Assembly (NCBI GenBank): GCA_964058805.1
Contig: CAXKVV010001760.1
Location: 1-30,896 of the forward strand
Direction of reading: 5' to 3'
Length of the DNA: 30,896 nt
From: Schoenoplectus triqueter
Taxonomy: Eukaryota; Streptophyta; Magnoliopsida; Poales; Cyperaceae
Below are positions 1 through 9,018 of this stretch, one piece after another. Within the stretch, counting starts at the first letter, position 1; each line of letters begins with the position of its first letter. A model generated the notes under the pieces. It made no database searches. It was not told the DNA's origin and worked only from the letters and a program-made list of their open reading frames with translations. A program made the position numbers and the translations under genes.

Positions 1-358
1 AAATTTTAATTTTTCATGCTCGAAATTTCAATTTAAGTAACTCAATAAAATCAATATATCATAATAATCTTATAGAATACTAATTTTTATTGTGTTTTGA
101 GTTAGTTTACTGTGCTTAATAATTTTTAGAAAGTAAGCATTTTTTATATACAAATTTTATTATTTTTCTATTATTTTAGGACTATCTTTCAAAAATCATT
201 AAGAATAGTAAATTAATTTTAAATACGAAAAAAATTAGTATTATATAAGATTATGATGCAAAGATTTTATTAAGCTATTTAAATTAAAATTTTAAGTATG
301 AAAAATTAAAATTTGGACTGGTAGCATTTCAACTGAAGTGCTACTGGAAGCACAATAG
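1..358. mobile_element. Foldback MITE, left end cut off by the window
   Basis: The first 90 bases are an imperfect inverted copy of about 228-314. Reading the right arm backwards gives AAATTTTAATTTTTCAT, then a run close to TCATAATCTTATATAATACTAATTTT, as at the window start. The right arm continues to about 358 through a small hairpin (GTAGCATTTC / GAAGTGCTAC, about 321-344). A (TA)n run follows at 364-381. There is no coding capacity. It resembles the foldback elements at 3706-4100 and 29079-29487 in the AATTTAAGT-ACTCAATAA stretch of the stem. The left end and target duplication lie outside the window. Confidence 0.6.
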
Positions 359-381
359 ACAAAATATATATATATATATAT

Positions 382-1957
382 TATTAAAAAATACATAATT
401 GTGTATTAAGGCACGTCTGAGGTGTGCTAAAGTATTTTATATGTGCTACACATGCCTATATACATGTTACACGTGTGTGTTTAATTAGCCGTGTCAAAAT
501 TATTTATATATTGATCACACACGTTTAACAACACAATAAGAGTGGTTCTGGTGTACATGTAACAATTATTTGTAAAACCATTATTTTTTTTACTTTTCAG
601 GTTCATAGGCAACTAATTTTATTTTAAAAATAATTACAAGCTTATAAAATACATAATTTCCTAAATTTTCTAACAAAAAATATTATAACAAAAATTAAAA
701 ATAAAAACAAATATCATTTAATTGCTCTATTTTGTTTCCTTTTTTTCTTAGATTGTCATCAATTATGAATTTTAACTTTTCTTAAATGCTGAATGTTAAC
801 TTTCGTCTAAATTTATATTTATTTTGCATTAATTATGTATTCATTATTGGAATTTACATTAATTACTAAATTATTTTTATTTCTTTATTTTGCACGTGAA
901 GATATAAATTTTTATTTTTCTGAAAGATATCACTGTAATAACGTACGGGGTAAGATATTAGTAGATTATTTTAACAGCATGCAAATGCTGAAAATAATAC
1001 TTTCAGCCCTCTTAATGACTCTTTCTATTTTAAAGTTTTGCTAATTCATGCTGCATCAAAACGTGGAAAGTCCTTTAACTACGCCTTTGCCCCCCCCCCC
1101 CCCCCCCCCCTTCGATGGACATGGCACTGCAATGTCTCTCTCCATTTTATTTTTCCGTTTGCATGGCGAGATCATTCTTTTTTTCTTTTCTTTGATTATA
1201 CTTATAACGATTGTATGTAATGGTGATATATTTAGAACTGAGAATCTTCACTTGTGCATAAATATGTATAGTTAGGTTGAAAACAATGTGTTTGCAAAAT
1301 TGTTCTGTTAATTGTAGAATATAAAATCTCAAGCATTTTGTATTTTTGATCGACCCATAGAAATCAAACCTAACAATACTTAAGCACATTTAAGAATTAA
1401 TATGGCATATAATTTTAAACAACGAATTTCAGAATGCATTTAATTGAAGAAAATTTCTATTATTAACTAAAAATTATATAACTATATTAATCAACATTCA
1501 GTATGTATTAATTTTTCCAACCACTTTTTGTGCACACTCACGCACAAAAGAGGAAACGAAGGGTCTAAAACATTACAACTTCATAGGAATAGATGGCAAT
1601 TAATTCATATTTTATTATTATGCGTCTCTAAATATATCCCTAGCTCGGACTTTTTTATTCAATAGAAAAAACTGATAACAACTATTATGATTTTAATATG
1701 TGATACGGAAATTTGCAGATTAATTTTAATTATTTTTCTATTAAATAGTTGGAGAAGTCGAAAATAATTAATATTATTTAACTTCAACAAGATGTTGCAA
1801 AAACGTAAAATTAATGATCTAAATCTTTTATGTCACTCTACAATAAAATGTACCAGTTGTATGGATATTTCGGTATAGCTACATCTCTATAAATAGTCGA
1901 TGCAAAAAATATAATCTGCATGAGTGCACAAACTCTATAATATGGGCTAATTTTTTT
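382..1957. other. AT-rich intergenic DNA, no gene seen
   Basis: Very AT-rich sequence with short open frames only (69 codons or fewer on plus, 80 on minus), none with a recognisable domain, codon bias or splice context. The only notable item is the C homopolymer at 1090-1110, listed separately. Confidence 0.6.
1090..1110. repeat. C21 homopolymer (poly-G on the minus strand)
   Basis: There are 21 consecutive C residues between CTTTG and TTCGATGG. Overlapping open frames here encode artefactual proline runs. Such tracts are rare in AT-rich plant DNA and are prone to length error in sequencing, so the exact count is uncertain. Confidence 0.85.
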
Positions 1958-2403
1958 TTGGCCCATACAGAAAATACTCATAAAAATATCTCCTTATCTA
2001 TGCAATCAAGTATATTTTACAGACATAATTATGTTTATCTTTTCTACAATAAAATGTACCGTCCTCTCACTAGATCCATGAATAAATTTGGAGGGAAATT
2101 TCCCTCCCTTTCTGTCTTAGCGTCTCAAAATCTCCCCTAAATATTTCACTCTCTCCATCTCATTCCCATCATTGCCCCTTTTCTCCTCTCGCACAACCTT
2201 AGTTCTCTCGCATAGCCCCTTCTCTCATTCCAATATGCGACCCTTTTTTTTCTCACACAACCATTGAATCTTCCACCCCCTTTCTTTCTGTCTTCGCTCA
2301 GCACCCCTTCCTTTCTTTTCTCTCACATCAGAGGCATTCATCGCCTCCAACCCCGACCCTGGATGCATCTTTGTGGTGCTGGAGCCGACAAATCTGGCTG
2401 TGG
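1958..2403. other. Pyrimidine-rich stretch, no gene seen
   Basis: From about 2105 to 2330 the plus strand is dominated by CT (CTCTCTCC, CCCCTTTTCTCCTCTC, TCTTTCTGTCTT). This composition is typical of plant 5' leaders and core promoters. It also holds a perfect 18-bp palindrome, GGAGGGAAATTTCCCTCC, at 2090-2107. It lies directly upstream of the candidate spliced leader at 2404-2653. No protein is supported. Confidence 0.4.
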
Positions 2404-2653
2404 CGATGGAGGTGAAGGTGGAGAAAGAAGAAGAGGAAAATAAGGAGATGGCGGGACATGGAAGAGCGAGCTCCTCCACTTTTTCTCTCTTTGTTCCTTG
2501 CTATATCTGATCTCGTCAGGTGAGTATTATTTTGTTTTTTTAGTGGCTTATTATTTTTACTTATAATTATAACAATATTGTGTTTTATCCAAGGTGAAGC
2601 AGAAGGATCTTGCCACAAAAACATCAAAAAGGTCAGAGCTGAAAAAAAAATAG
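2404..2653 (+). pseudogene. Candidate spliced exon pair, not a recognised gene
   Basis: An ATG at about 2406 opens a short acidic/basic frame (MEVKVEKEEEE..., then MAGHG...) that hits TGA at about 2508. Twelve bases on is a consensus donor, CAG|GTGAGT (2521). A 74-base intron would then end at ATCCAAG (about 2594). The joined downstream frame continues (VKQKDLATKTSKR...) in the same register as the first, to a TAG at about 2653. A CT-rich stretch precedes it, like a plant leader. The stop before the donor means this is either a decayed gene start, a leader intron of a lost gene, or chance. No family is recognised. Confidence 0.25.
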
Positions 2654-2860
2654 AAAGTTATTTTATTCCTTTGTAAATTTGGTACTAACTTTCATATGTA
2701 ATTGTGGGATTCTAGTGCGAAAGAAATAAGATTGATTCAGATTTGCCCGGAGGAAGAAAGTTGGGTCGATTTAGATATAACTTTATCTACTTGTTCCTGA
2801 TTTTACTTTTTTTAATTGAAAATAAAATCATACTCCAGTCTTATAATTTAATTTTTTTAT

Positions 2861-3000
2861 ATATAATTATTATTAAATTAATATTATTAAAAATAAGAGT
2901 GAGTAACGATTATTTTTAAATCAGCGAATGACAACGCGCTACTTATATAAACAAAACGCGCAGATTTCCCTTCCACACCCCTACGCGTTTGTTGAAGAGA
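2861..3000. mobile_element. Partial, diverged relative of the 19.75-kb nested-palindrome element
   Basis: About 2871-2906 (ATTAAATTAATATTATTAAA, then AATAAGAGTGAG-AACG) matches the left arm at about 19764-19799 almost base for base. It is followed, as there, by GAATGACA and CG-rich bits (ACGCGCTAC, AAACGCGC, ACGCGTTTG). The CG-rich boxes are decayed and the second arm is missing. A purine-rich tract (GA-rich, 2995-3065) follows. Confidence 0.5.
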
Positions 3001-3216
3001 GAGAAAAAGAAGAGAGAGAAAGAGAAGGAGAAGATAGAGGAAGAGAAGTAAAAGAAAGAAAAAAAAACGTACGAGACGAAATCAAATTAGTAGTTATTAT
3101 TTAGTTTAATAATAAGATTATATAGTCACATTAGATATTATTATTACTATGAAGATTTGCATATTTGATTAATAACAATAATCATTGAAGTGCCAGTATC
3201 GTTGTGCTTAATGTCA

Positions 3217-3232
<16 letters not shown>

Positions 3233-3248
<16 letters not shown>

Positions 3249-3665
3249 TAAGGATACCGTGAACTTAAGCTCACGGAGGTTTTTTGTGAGCTTAACTCAA
3301 AAAATATATTAAATCATATCTAAATTTTAATTTATCATAATAATTAAATTTTTTATATGAAAACATTATGAGATGCAAAAATCTAGAGTGTTCTGAGCTT
3401 TCTAAGTCATCGTTTTTAATTTTTAAAAATGATGTTCAAAAATTGAATATATTATTATTATTTTTAGAGTTGATTTTCAAAAATTAAAAACCATGAATTA
3501 AAATGCTCAAAACACTCCAATTTTTTGCATCCCATAAGATTTTTATATAAAGAATTTAATGAGCATGATAAATTAAAATTTAAAGATGATTTGATATACT
3601 TTTTGAGTTAACCTCATGTAAGGTTTCCGTGAGCTTAATTTCACGGTATCTTTACTCTCTCTCTC

Positions 3666-3666
<1 letters not shown>
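3233..3666. mobile_element. Palindromic foldback MITE flanked by AT/GA microsatellites
   Basis: The left arm (AGAGAGTAAGGATACCGTGA, then ACTTAAGCTCACGGA) is mirrored at the right end (TCCGTGAGCTTAATTTCACG, then GTATCTTTACTCTCT). The stem continues inward: ATGAGATGCAAAAATCTAGA on the left, TTTTTTGCATCCCATAAGAT on the right. Pairing covers most of the 434 bp, with a loop around 3445. There is no coding capacity. The right arm carries ATCCCAT...TTTATATAAAGAATTTA, shared with the elements at 7690-8025 and 29079-29487, so these are one family. AT repeats lie immediately outside both ends. Confidence 0.8.

Positions 3667-3706
<40 letters not shown>
3666..3706. repeat. Compound (AT)n(GT)n microsatellite
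   Basis: About eight TA units are followed by about twelve GT units. The tract sits exactly between two foldback MITEs. The mirror-image (AT)n(GA)n tract at 3216-3248 borders the other end of the first MITE. Confidence 0.85.
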
Positions 3707-4100
3707 AGATGCATTATGGTGCTTTGCAAAGAAAAAAAATATTTTTGATTCGGCAAGATATTTTATGTCCTGACGGTTCAAATGGTCAATTTAAGTTACT
3801 CAATAATTTATTTATGTCAAAATATTATGGAATATTAAATGTCATGATTTTTTAAAGATTTCTAACTATTTTTTAATTATTTTCAAAAATATCTTTTTTA
3901 AATAAGAAAATGATCTATAATAGGACTGCTTTTAAAAATAGCTAAAAAGCTCAAAAAAAATATGAAAATTAATATCCACAAGATTTTAGCATATATAAAT
4001 TATTGAGCAATTTAAATTTATCGTTTGAACCGTTGGGATATAAAATTTCATGTCAAAGTAAAAATATTTTTTTATTTTATAAAGCACCATAAGTCATCTA
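3706..4100. mobile_element. Palindromic foldback MITE, about 395 bp
   Basis: The left end is TAGATGCATTATGGTGCTTT and the right end reads AAAGCACCATAAGTCATCTA, its imperfect inverse. Pairing continues inward: AAAAAATATTTTTGATT against AAAAATATTTTTTTATTTT, and GACGGTTCAAATGGTCAATT against AATTTAAATTTATCGTTTGA. The whole unit is one long hairpin with no coding capacity. It is related to the window-start element (AATTTAAGTTACTCAATAA in the stem) and shares the TATGGTGCT terminus with the element at 29079-29487. Confidence 0.8.
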
Positions 4101-4589
4101 TATATATGTATATATATATAGTATTATTTTTAATTCACAAGTTCAAAGAGGTCACGAATGCAACTTTCTGCATGTGTATTTTTTGTTTATATTAAGCCGT
4201 CGCAAGAATTTCATTACCAGATAACTAATTAGCAATAACTTAAAGTGTGAAATCTTACAGAAAGCAAAAAATAGAGGGCACAAATAAGATTAAGTAATAT
4301 CCGGAGTTGAGAGGTCTCTCACTTTCTGATGATCATTTGAATTTTGTATTCTCAATCATATAATCTTTAAACCGCTGGATCGTTATGCAGTCAGGTGTCT
4401 TTATGTTGACTGTGCAGGGATCTTCCATTATAATCCGTACAATGGAGAGGAGCCCAATCCATCAATCTATTGAATCACTTGAATTATCTCAGACAACAGT
4501 TTTTTTAATGTGTATATATGTCACCAGTCTAATGATGTAAGTCATCTTGTATCGTTGGATCCAATGGGTAAACTTAGAGATTTGAAGAC
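4101..4589. other. Intergenic DNA, no gene seen
   Basis: Moderately AT-rich sequence without a long frame, splice-like structure or repeat that could be assigned. A B-box-like GGTTCAAACCC lies just beyond it (about 4600), but no tRNA fold was found. Confidence 0.5.
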
Positions 4590-4800
4590 ATGACAGTCCG
4601 GTTCAAACCCTCCCTCCTCTGAGTTACGGGTAAAGACGGGTCATGGGTCAAGTGTGACTACGGGTGGGACGATCCAAAACTAGAAAATCTTGATCTAATT
4701 CATGTTGGACTCTTACAGATAGAATCCACATGGGTCGAGACGGGTGAGCCAATGAAAGGTTCGGATGGGTCAAGGGGGTGGACACGGGTCATTTTTCTTG
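4590..4800. repeat. GGGT/ACGGGT-rich patch, possible transposon subterminal region
   Basis: Short ACGGGT, CATGGGTC and GATGGGTC motifs recur about every 20-40 bases (CGGGTAAAGACGGGTCATGG, GGGTCGAGACGGGTGAGCC, GGACACGGGTC). A similar patch occurs at 6784-7010 in the same orientation. Clustered short subterminal repeats are usual in plant hAT and CACTA elements, but no terminal inverted repeats or target duplications were found, so the class is not fixed. Confidence 0.35.
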
Positions 4801-4849
4801 TTTACAATTTCACAAAAAAAAACCAAAATATCCTCAATGTAGCGGGGCC

Positions 4850-5757
4850 TCCACCCAACGACGTCTCACCTCGATACAACACCACCTCCACCCAGCAGCA
4901 TCGCCGCCGCCATGCAAAGACGCCTCCACCCAGCGCCGCTAACACACAACGCCGTCAACACCTAGTGGCACCTCCACCCACCGCCGCCAACACCCAGCGG
5001 CGCCTCCACCCTGTTAAAAGATAATGATGGATATCACATTTTGAGATAAGAGAAAAGATGGATAAAATAACCTTTCTTACTATTAGACACGTTTATATCT
5101 TTATTGATTACAAAACAACAGAATACAACTCTTTATATATTCTAAACATTTGAGAAGACTCTAGAAATTCTTAATAAAAACATATAATAAAAACAGAATT
5201 CTAAACAACACCTTTTCAGTTGACTCATGTCCACTAAAATCATCATAACTCTCTGTAAAAAACTCCAAACTATTGGCATTTAAATCATTGGAAACTAGAC
5301 TTTAAGAGCTTTCCATCCATAGGTTATACACTAAATTCCACGTCCATTTGCCTCTTTAAATGCTATCATTAATTAGCCTTAAAATTCTGTCAAAGTGTTA
5401 AAGTCAAAGAGTCTTTCTTAATTTCCTAATTTATTTAACTTTAATACTAAAATTAAGTATATCTTTCAACACACCCAATGCCGCTTCCATCCAACGGAGG
5501 CTCTGCCGCCTCCATGCAGCGCCATCTCCATCCAGTGATGCCTCCACTCTACGGTGGTGACGCCGTCATGCAGCGCTGCCTCAATGCCTCAACGCGGCAT
5601 CGCCTCAATGCCTCAAATCAACAATCCAGTGACGTCTCAACCAAGCAGGGGCTTCATGTAGTGCCACCACCCAGCGGCTCCTCCATCCAGCAGCGTCTCA
5701 ACACAACAATGCAACAACGACTCTATGTGACAGCTCCACCAGCGACGCCTGATATTT
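4850..5757. repeat. GC-rich CTCCACCCAGCGGC minisatellite-like block, split by a solo LTR
   Basis: Both halves (4850-5011 and 5472-5757) consist of irregular repeats of CCTCCACCCAGCGGCGCC-like units with ATGCAGCGC and GCCTCAATGCCTCAA variants. Composition is far more GC-rich than the surroundings. Open frames through it give low-complexity Pro/Ser/Gln/His peptides with no known domain. The solo LTR at 5012-5471 inserted inside it, so the two halves were once contiguous (CTCCACCC|AATGCCGC). Confidence 0.6.
5012..5471 (-). mobile_element. Solo LTR with intact 5-bp target duplication
   Basis: The 460-bp unit starts TGTTAAAAGATA and ends TATCTTTCAACA, so it has TG...CA ends inside a short inverted repeat. 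It is flanked on both sides by CACCC (5007-5011 and 5472-5476), a perfect 5-bp target site duplication. Read on the minus strand it has a TATA box (TATATAAAGAG, about 5129-5140) followed by AATAAAGA (about 5098-5105), as expected for promoter and poly(A) signal of an LTR. No internal domain, primer-binding site or second LTR is adjacent. It is therefore a solo LTR left by LTR-LTR recombination. The superfamily is not determinable from the LTR alone. Confidence 0.88.
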
Positions 5758-5759
5758 AA

Positions 5760-6783
5760 TGGACCATTAAGTAATGCTTAGCTTGTATTAAATTTGAAAC
5801 ATAACTAATCTATGAATAGAAGGAGAAGTCCATAAATAATTTTTCATTTTTAACATTCTTTATTATGTTAAAGCTGTTGGTATCAGAACTAGTGAAGAGA
5901 GATTAATAGTGAAAATAAAAATCATTGATTAATAAATGGACTTTCAATCCATAGCAGAATTTGTCTTTAATTAATTCTTCTATTCTCAAGCTTTTAATAA
6001 ATTGTTTTTTAACGTAAATGTTTCATAATCATATGAATAAATTTAAGAAGTTATATCAAGATATTATTTTGTAAAATTTTGAATTCATGGAATATGAAAA
6101 AGAAGGGTTATAAAGATGAAAACATAAAACAAATATTAGCAACATTGTTTTCACATTCCACAAATTTTTGATGACTTTTCAACTCTTACTACTATCATTT
6201 ATCTACAAATTCATTCAAAAATTTATTGATTAAGTGTATCAAAATAAAATTGAAAAATTATGTCAACGTGAACAACTAATTTTAGACCAAGCATAAGATC
6301 TTAAAAATACTAGTTTTAGGTCAAAATACAATTATTTTGTCCTTCATTCCTTTTCCTGATGAGTTTCAAACAAAAAAAGTATCATGAAATGTAGTAAACT
6401 ATTTAAAGTAAGAAAAGAAAACCAAGTTCAAGATCATAACATTTCAAATAAAAAATTACTATAAAAACTTTTAAATTGTTTTCATACCAAAAAAATTAAT
6501 ATATTAAAATTTATAATATTTATACAATTTTCAATTTTCAAAAAAAAACTTATATAAAAATATTAGTATGTTGGATATAGAATATAGGATTCAAACAGTT
6601 CAATTAAATGCAATTAATAAACTTATATTTTATATTTTTATATTTTTATTTTTATCTTTGAATGTAACTAATATACTAATAATTAAATCAATTTGAATTA
6701 TGCCATAATTTGAATAATGTATATGTTGGACAAATTTAAGATGATAAACCCAATTTGAATAATGTATATGCCATAATTTTCAT
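5760..6783. other. AT-rich intergenic DNA, no gene seen
   Basis: Uniformly AT-rich with no convincing frame. TGGTATCAGAAC at 5878-5889 resembles the initiator-tRNA primer-binding site of plant LTR elements, but no LTR end could be placed beside it. Confidence 0.5.
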
Positions 6784-7010
6784 GGTTCTGGGTCCGGTTC
6801 TCACGGGTTGACCCGTTTGGGTACGCGTGGGTCTCGAGTTCAGGTCCAGGTCCGGGTAGGCGCGGGTCTCAGATCCGGATAAGAACGGATAGGTGGGTTT
6901 TAGTGGGCCGGATTTGAATGGGTCAATAGTGAGGGTGAGCCGAGTTAGAGAGAGTCATTTTGAGAAATTTGAAACTGAATCTTTATTATGACCTAATCTT
7001 TCTCAAGTCC
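6784..7010. repeat. GGGTC/GGTCC-rich patch
   Basis: Recurrent GGGTCCGGTT, CACGGGTTGACCCG, GCGTGGGTCTCG, CAGGTCCAGGTCCGGGTA and GCGGGTCTCAGATCCGGAT motifs stand in AT-rich DNA. It resembles 4590-4800 in content and orientation and may be the subterminal region of a decayed DNA transposon. Boundaries are approximate. Confidence 0.35.
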
Positions 7011-7500
7011 GGATCACCTATAGATCTAGGACGATCTGGATCACGACAAGTCAGGATTACAATTTTTTCTCAAAGCGGATTGACTTATTTAAATATTTTC
7101 AATACTCTACATGAACTCCATCACTTATCCACCCCCACAATGAATTCCTCATATCTGCATCAGCTGAATAAATTGGGACCATCCCTCCAATTGTGTATGG
7201 GCTTTTTCAATCAATACCGGGACGGCGGAACCCTGCAATTTGTATCTACTGTAGCAAATTCCAGCTAACAACATGACCATCCTATTTTATTGAGAGCAGC
7301 CTTAGTGTCTTTAACAACATGACCATCATATTTTGGATGAACTAGAAATTTCAGATTAAGCTTTTTTCACCTCATTCCAAAAAATAGTAAAAAAATTTTA
7401 AAAAATTCTAAAATTTAATTTACTAATATATTTTGATATGAAGATTATATTGAACGGTTTAAATCAGCTATTTCTAACTTAAAATCAAGAATAGAGTGTC
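7011..7500. other. Intergenic DNA with a short direct repeat
   Basis: TAACAACATGACCATC followed by TATTTT occurs twice (about 7266 and 7312), a 46-base-spaced tandem duplication. A 102-codon open frame crosses 6960-7268 but has no recognised domain. From about 7380 the sequence is AT-rich. Confidence 0.4.
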
Positions 7501-7517
7501 AAAACATATAAAGGCTC

Positions 7518-7682
<165 letters not shown>

Positions 7683-7689
7683 CGAACAT

Positions 7690-8025
7690 ATTTGCATTTG
7701 GGTTATATATGTAAATGACCTGAAAAAATATATTTTATCGTCCTTGAAATTTTGTTATATGGTACTCATTAAATTATTTATATATTTTTTCAATTTTTAA
7801 AGTTTTCTAAGTATTTATTTTAAATTTCTTTTAATAATCAGCTCTAATAATAATAATAATAATAAAATATTATATGTTTGTACATCATTTTTAAAATCTA
7901 AAATAAATATTTAGAATTTTAAAATAGAAATTTTTTGTATCCCATAAATATTTTATATAAAGAATTTATAAAGATGATAAAGTATTTTTTTAACATTTGC
8001 ATATCATTCGAATTGTAAATATTTT
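7690..8025. mobile_element. Diverged foldback MITE
   Basis: The stretch 7704-7760 (ATATGTAAATGACCTGAAAA...TTTTATCGTCCTTGAAA) pairs, with mismatches, with the inverse of about 7960-8010 (ATATGCAAATGTTAAAAAAA...TTTATCATCTTTATAAATTC when reversed). The turn is near 7855, in an AAT triplet run. The right arm has TATCCCATAAATATTTTATA then TAAAGAATTTAT, shared with the elements at 3233-3666 and 29079-29487. The ends are too decayed to place exactly. Confidence 0.5.
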
Positions 8026-8581
8026 CACAGTAGTATATATATTATATTTTAAAAACATGCAAGTATTCTCGGAAAGTGCATGATGTTTTTCCGAGTTAAA
8101 AATTTAAATTTTGTACTTAAAAAATTCTGGACAATAAAAATCATTTCCATAAAATACTTTTTATATGTATGTATGCTGATATGAATATTGATTATTAAAA
8201 ACACATAGATGGGGTCAAATTAAATATCTTTTAATTGGAGAAACGCTGATGCTGAAAATATATGTCCTCACAAAATTACTGCTACGTGAATTATCAATAC
8301 CACCGCATTGATTATCTACAATTGAGGTTGCAAATTAGAAAACTAAATGGAACGGTTTTATGAATATTTAAATTTACGGTCTAGATCTCATTGTTATATC
8401 AAATAAAAATATCTATAATATATTTAATATCAAATAATAAATTCATTATCAATTCTATAATTTGAACTTCCATTTTGTCATTTAAATATTCTTAGTTTTG
8501 GTCTTTTTTTCAACTCAATGATGGAATACTGGCTTTCACTTCTTAATCTGTGAAAGCACGTGGTTGAAGCATATCGGTTAG
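8026..8581. other. AT-rich intergenic DNA, no gene seen
   Basis: No frame, repeat or regulatory site could be supported. Confidence 0.5.
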
Positions 8582-9018
8582 TAGGGGTGTGCAAACGGTC
8601 GGTTCGGTTCAAACCGAAATAATTATATATATTCAATGTTTTTTTGGTTTGTCAAATTTCAAATCGAACTAAACTTTTAAAAATATCAACCGAATAAACT
8701 AAAATGTTATTTGGTTTATTCAGTTAAATCGAAATTATATTATTTAAAAAGAAATAAAAATATTAAAAGTTATTAAAATTGATAGAAGAAACTAATAGTT
8801 AAAAAAATAAAATAAATAACTAAATAAAATCTATAGACAATAAAATCTATGGACAAATTTTGGACTATTCGGTTTATCCGATTTAGAAAAATCAAAATCG
8901 AACTAAAGAATAAAAATCGAATTAACTAAATTTTTTAAATCGAAAAACTAAACTAAATAGTCCAAAATGTTACTGTTCAGTTCAAAACTAATTAAACCGA
9001 TCCGTTTACACACCCCTA
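8582..9018. mobile_element. hAT-like miniature element with TAGGGGTGTGCAAACGG ends
   Basis: The left end TAGGGGTGTGCAAACGGTCG is matched by the right end read backwards, TAGGGGTGTGTAAACGGATC. Subterminal CGGTT/AACCG motifs occur at both ends (GGTTCGGTTCAAACCGAA; ATTCGGTTTATCCGATTT; AATTAAACCGATCCG). The interior is AT-rich and non-coding. TAGGGGTGTGCAAACGG with repeated CGGTT is a pattern I associate with non-autonomous hAT elements of plants. A clean 8-bp target duplication is not visible. The flanks themselves are partly inverted (CGGTTAG outside left, CTAACCG outside right), so the boundary may lie a few bases further out. Confidence 0.7.

Noticed and set aside
1038..1275. Two overlapping plus-strand frames with proline runs
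   Set aside because: The proline run is the C21 homopolymer read in two frames; no domain or codon support.
1837..2060. 18-base direct repeat TCTACAATAAAATGTACC at 1837-1854 and 2043-2060
   Set aside because: No transposon structure lies between the copies; treated as a chance or old duplication.
4598..4612. GGTTCAAACCC as a tRNA or SINE B-box
   Set aside because: No A-box at the right distance, no cloverleaf, no poly(A) tail.
4752..5024. 90-codon frame with Pro/His/Arg-rich repeats, and a similar one at 5478-5759
   Set aside because: Low-complexity translation of the GC-rich simple-repeat block; no known domain and no gene structure.
5878..5889. TGGTATCAGAAC as a primer-binding site
   Set aside because: No LTR end can be placed upstream and no retroelement coding remnants lie downstream; possible fragment only.
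6960..7268. 102-codon plus-strand frame
   Set aside because: No recognised domain, overlaps the GGGTC-rich patch, and no splice or promoter context.
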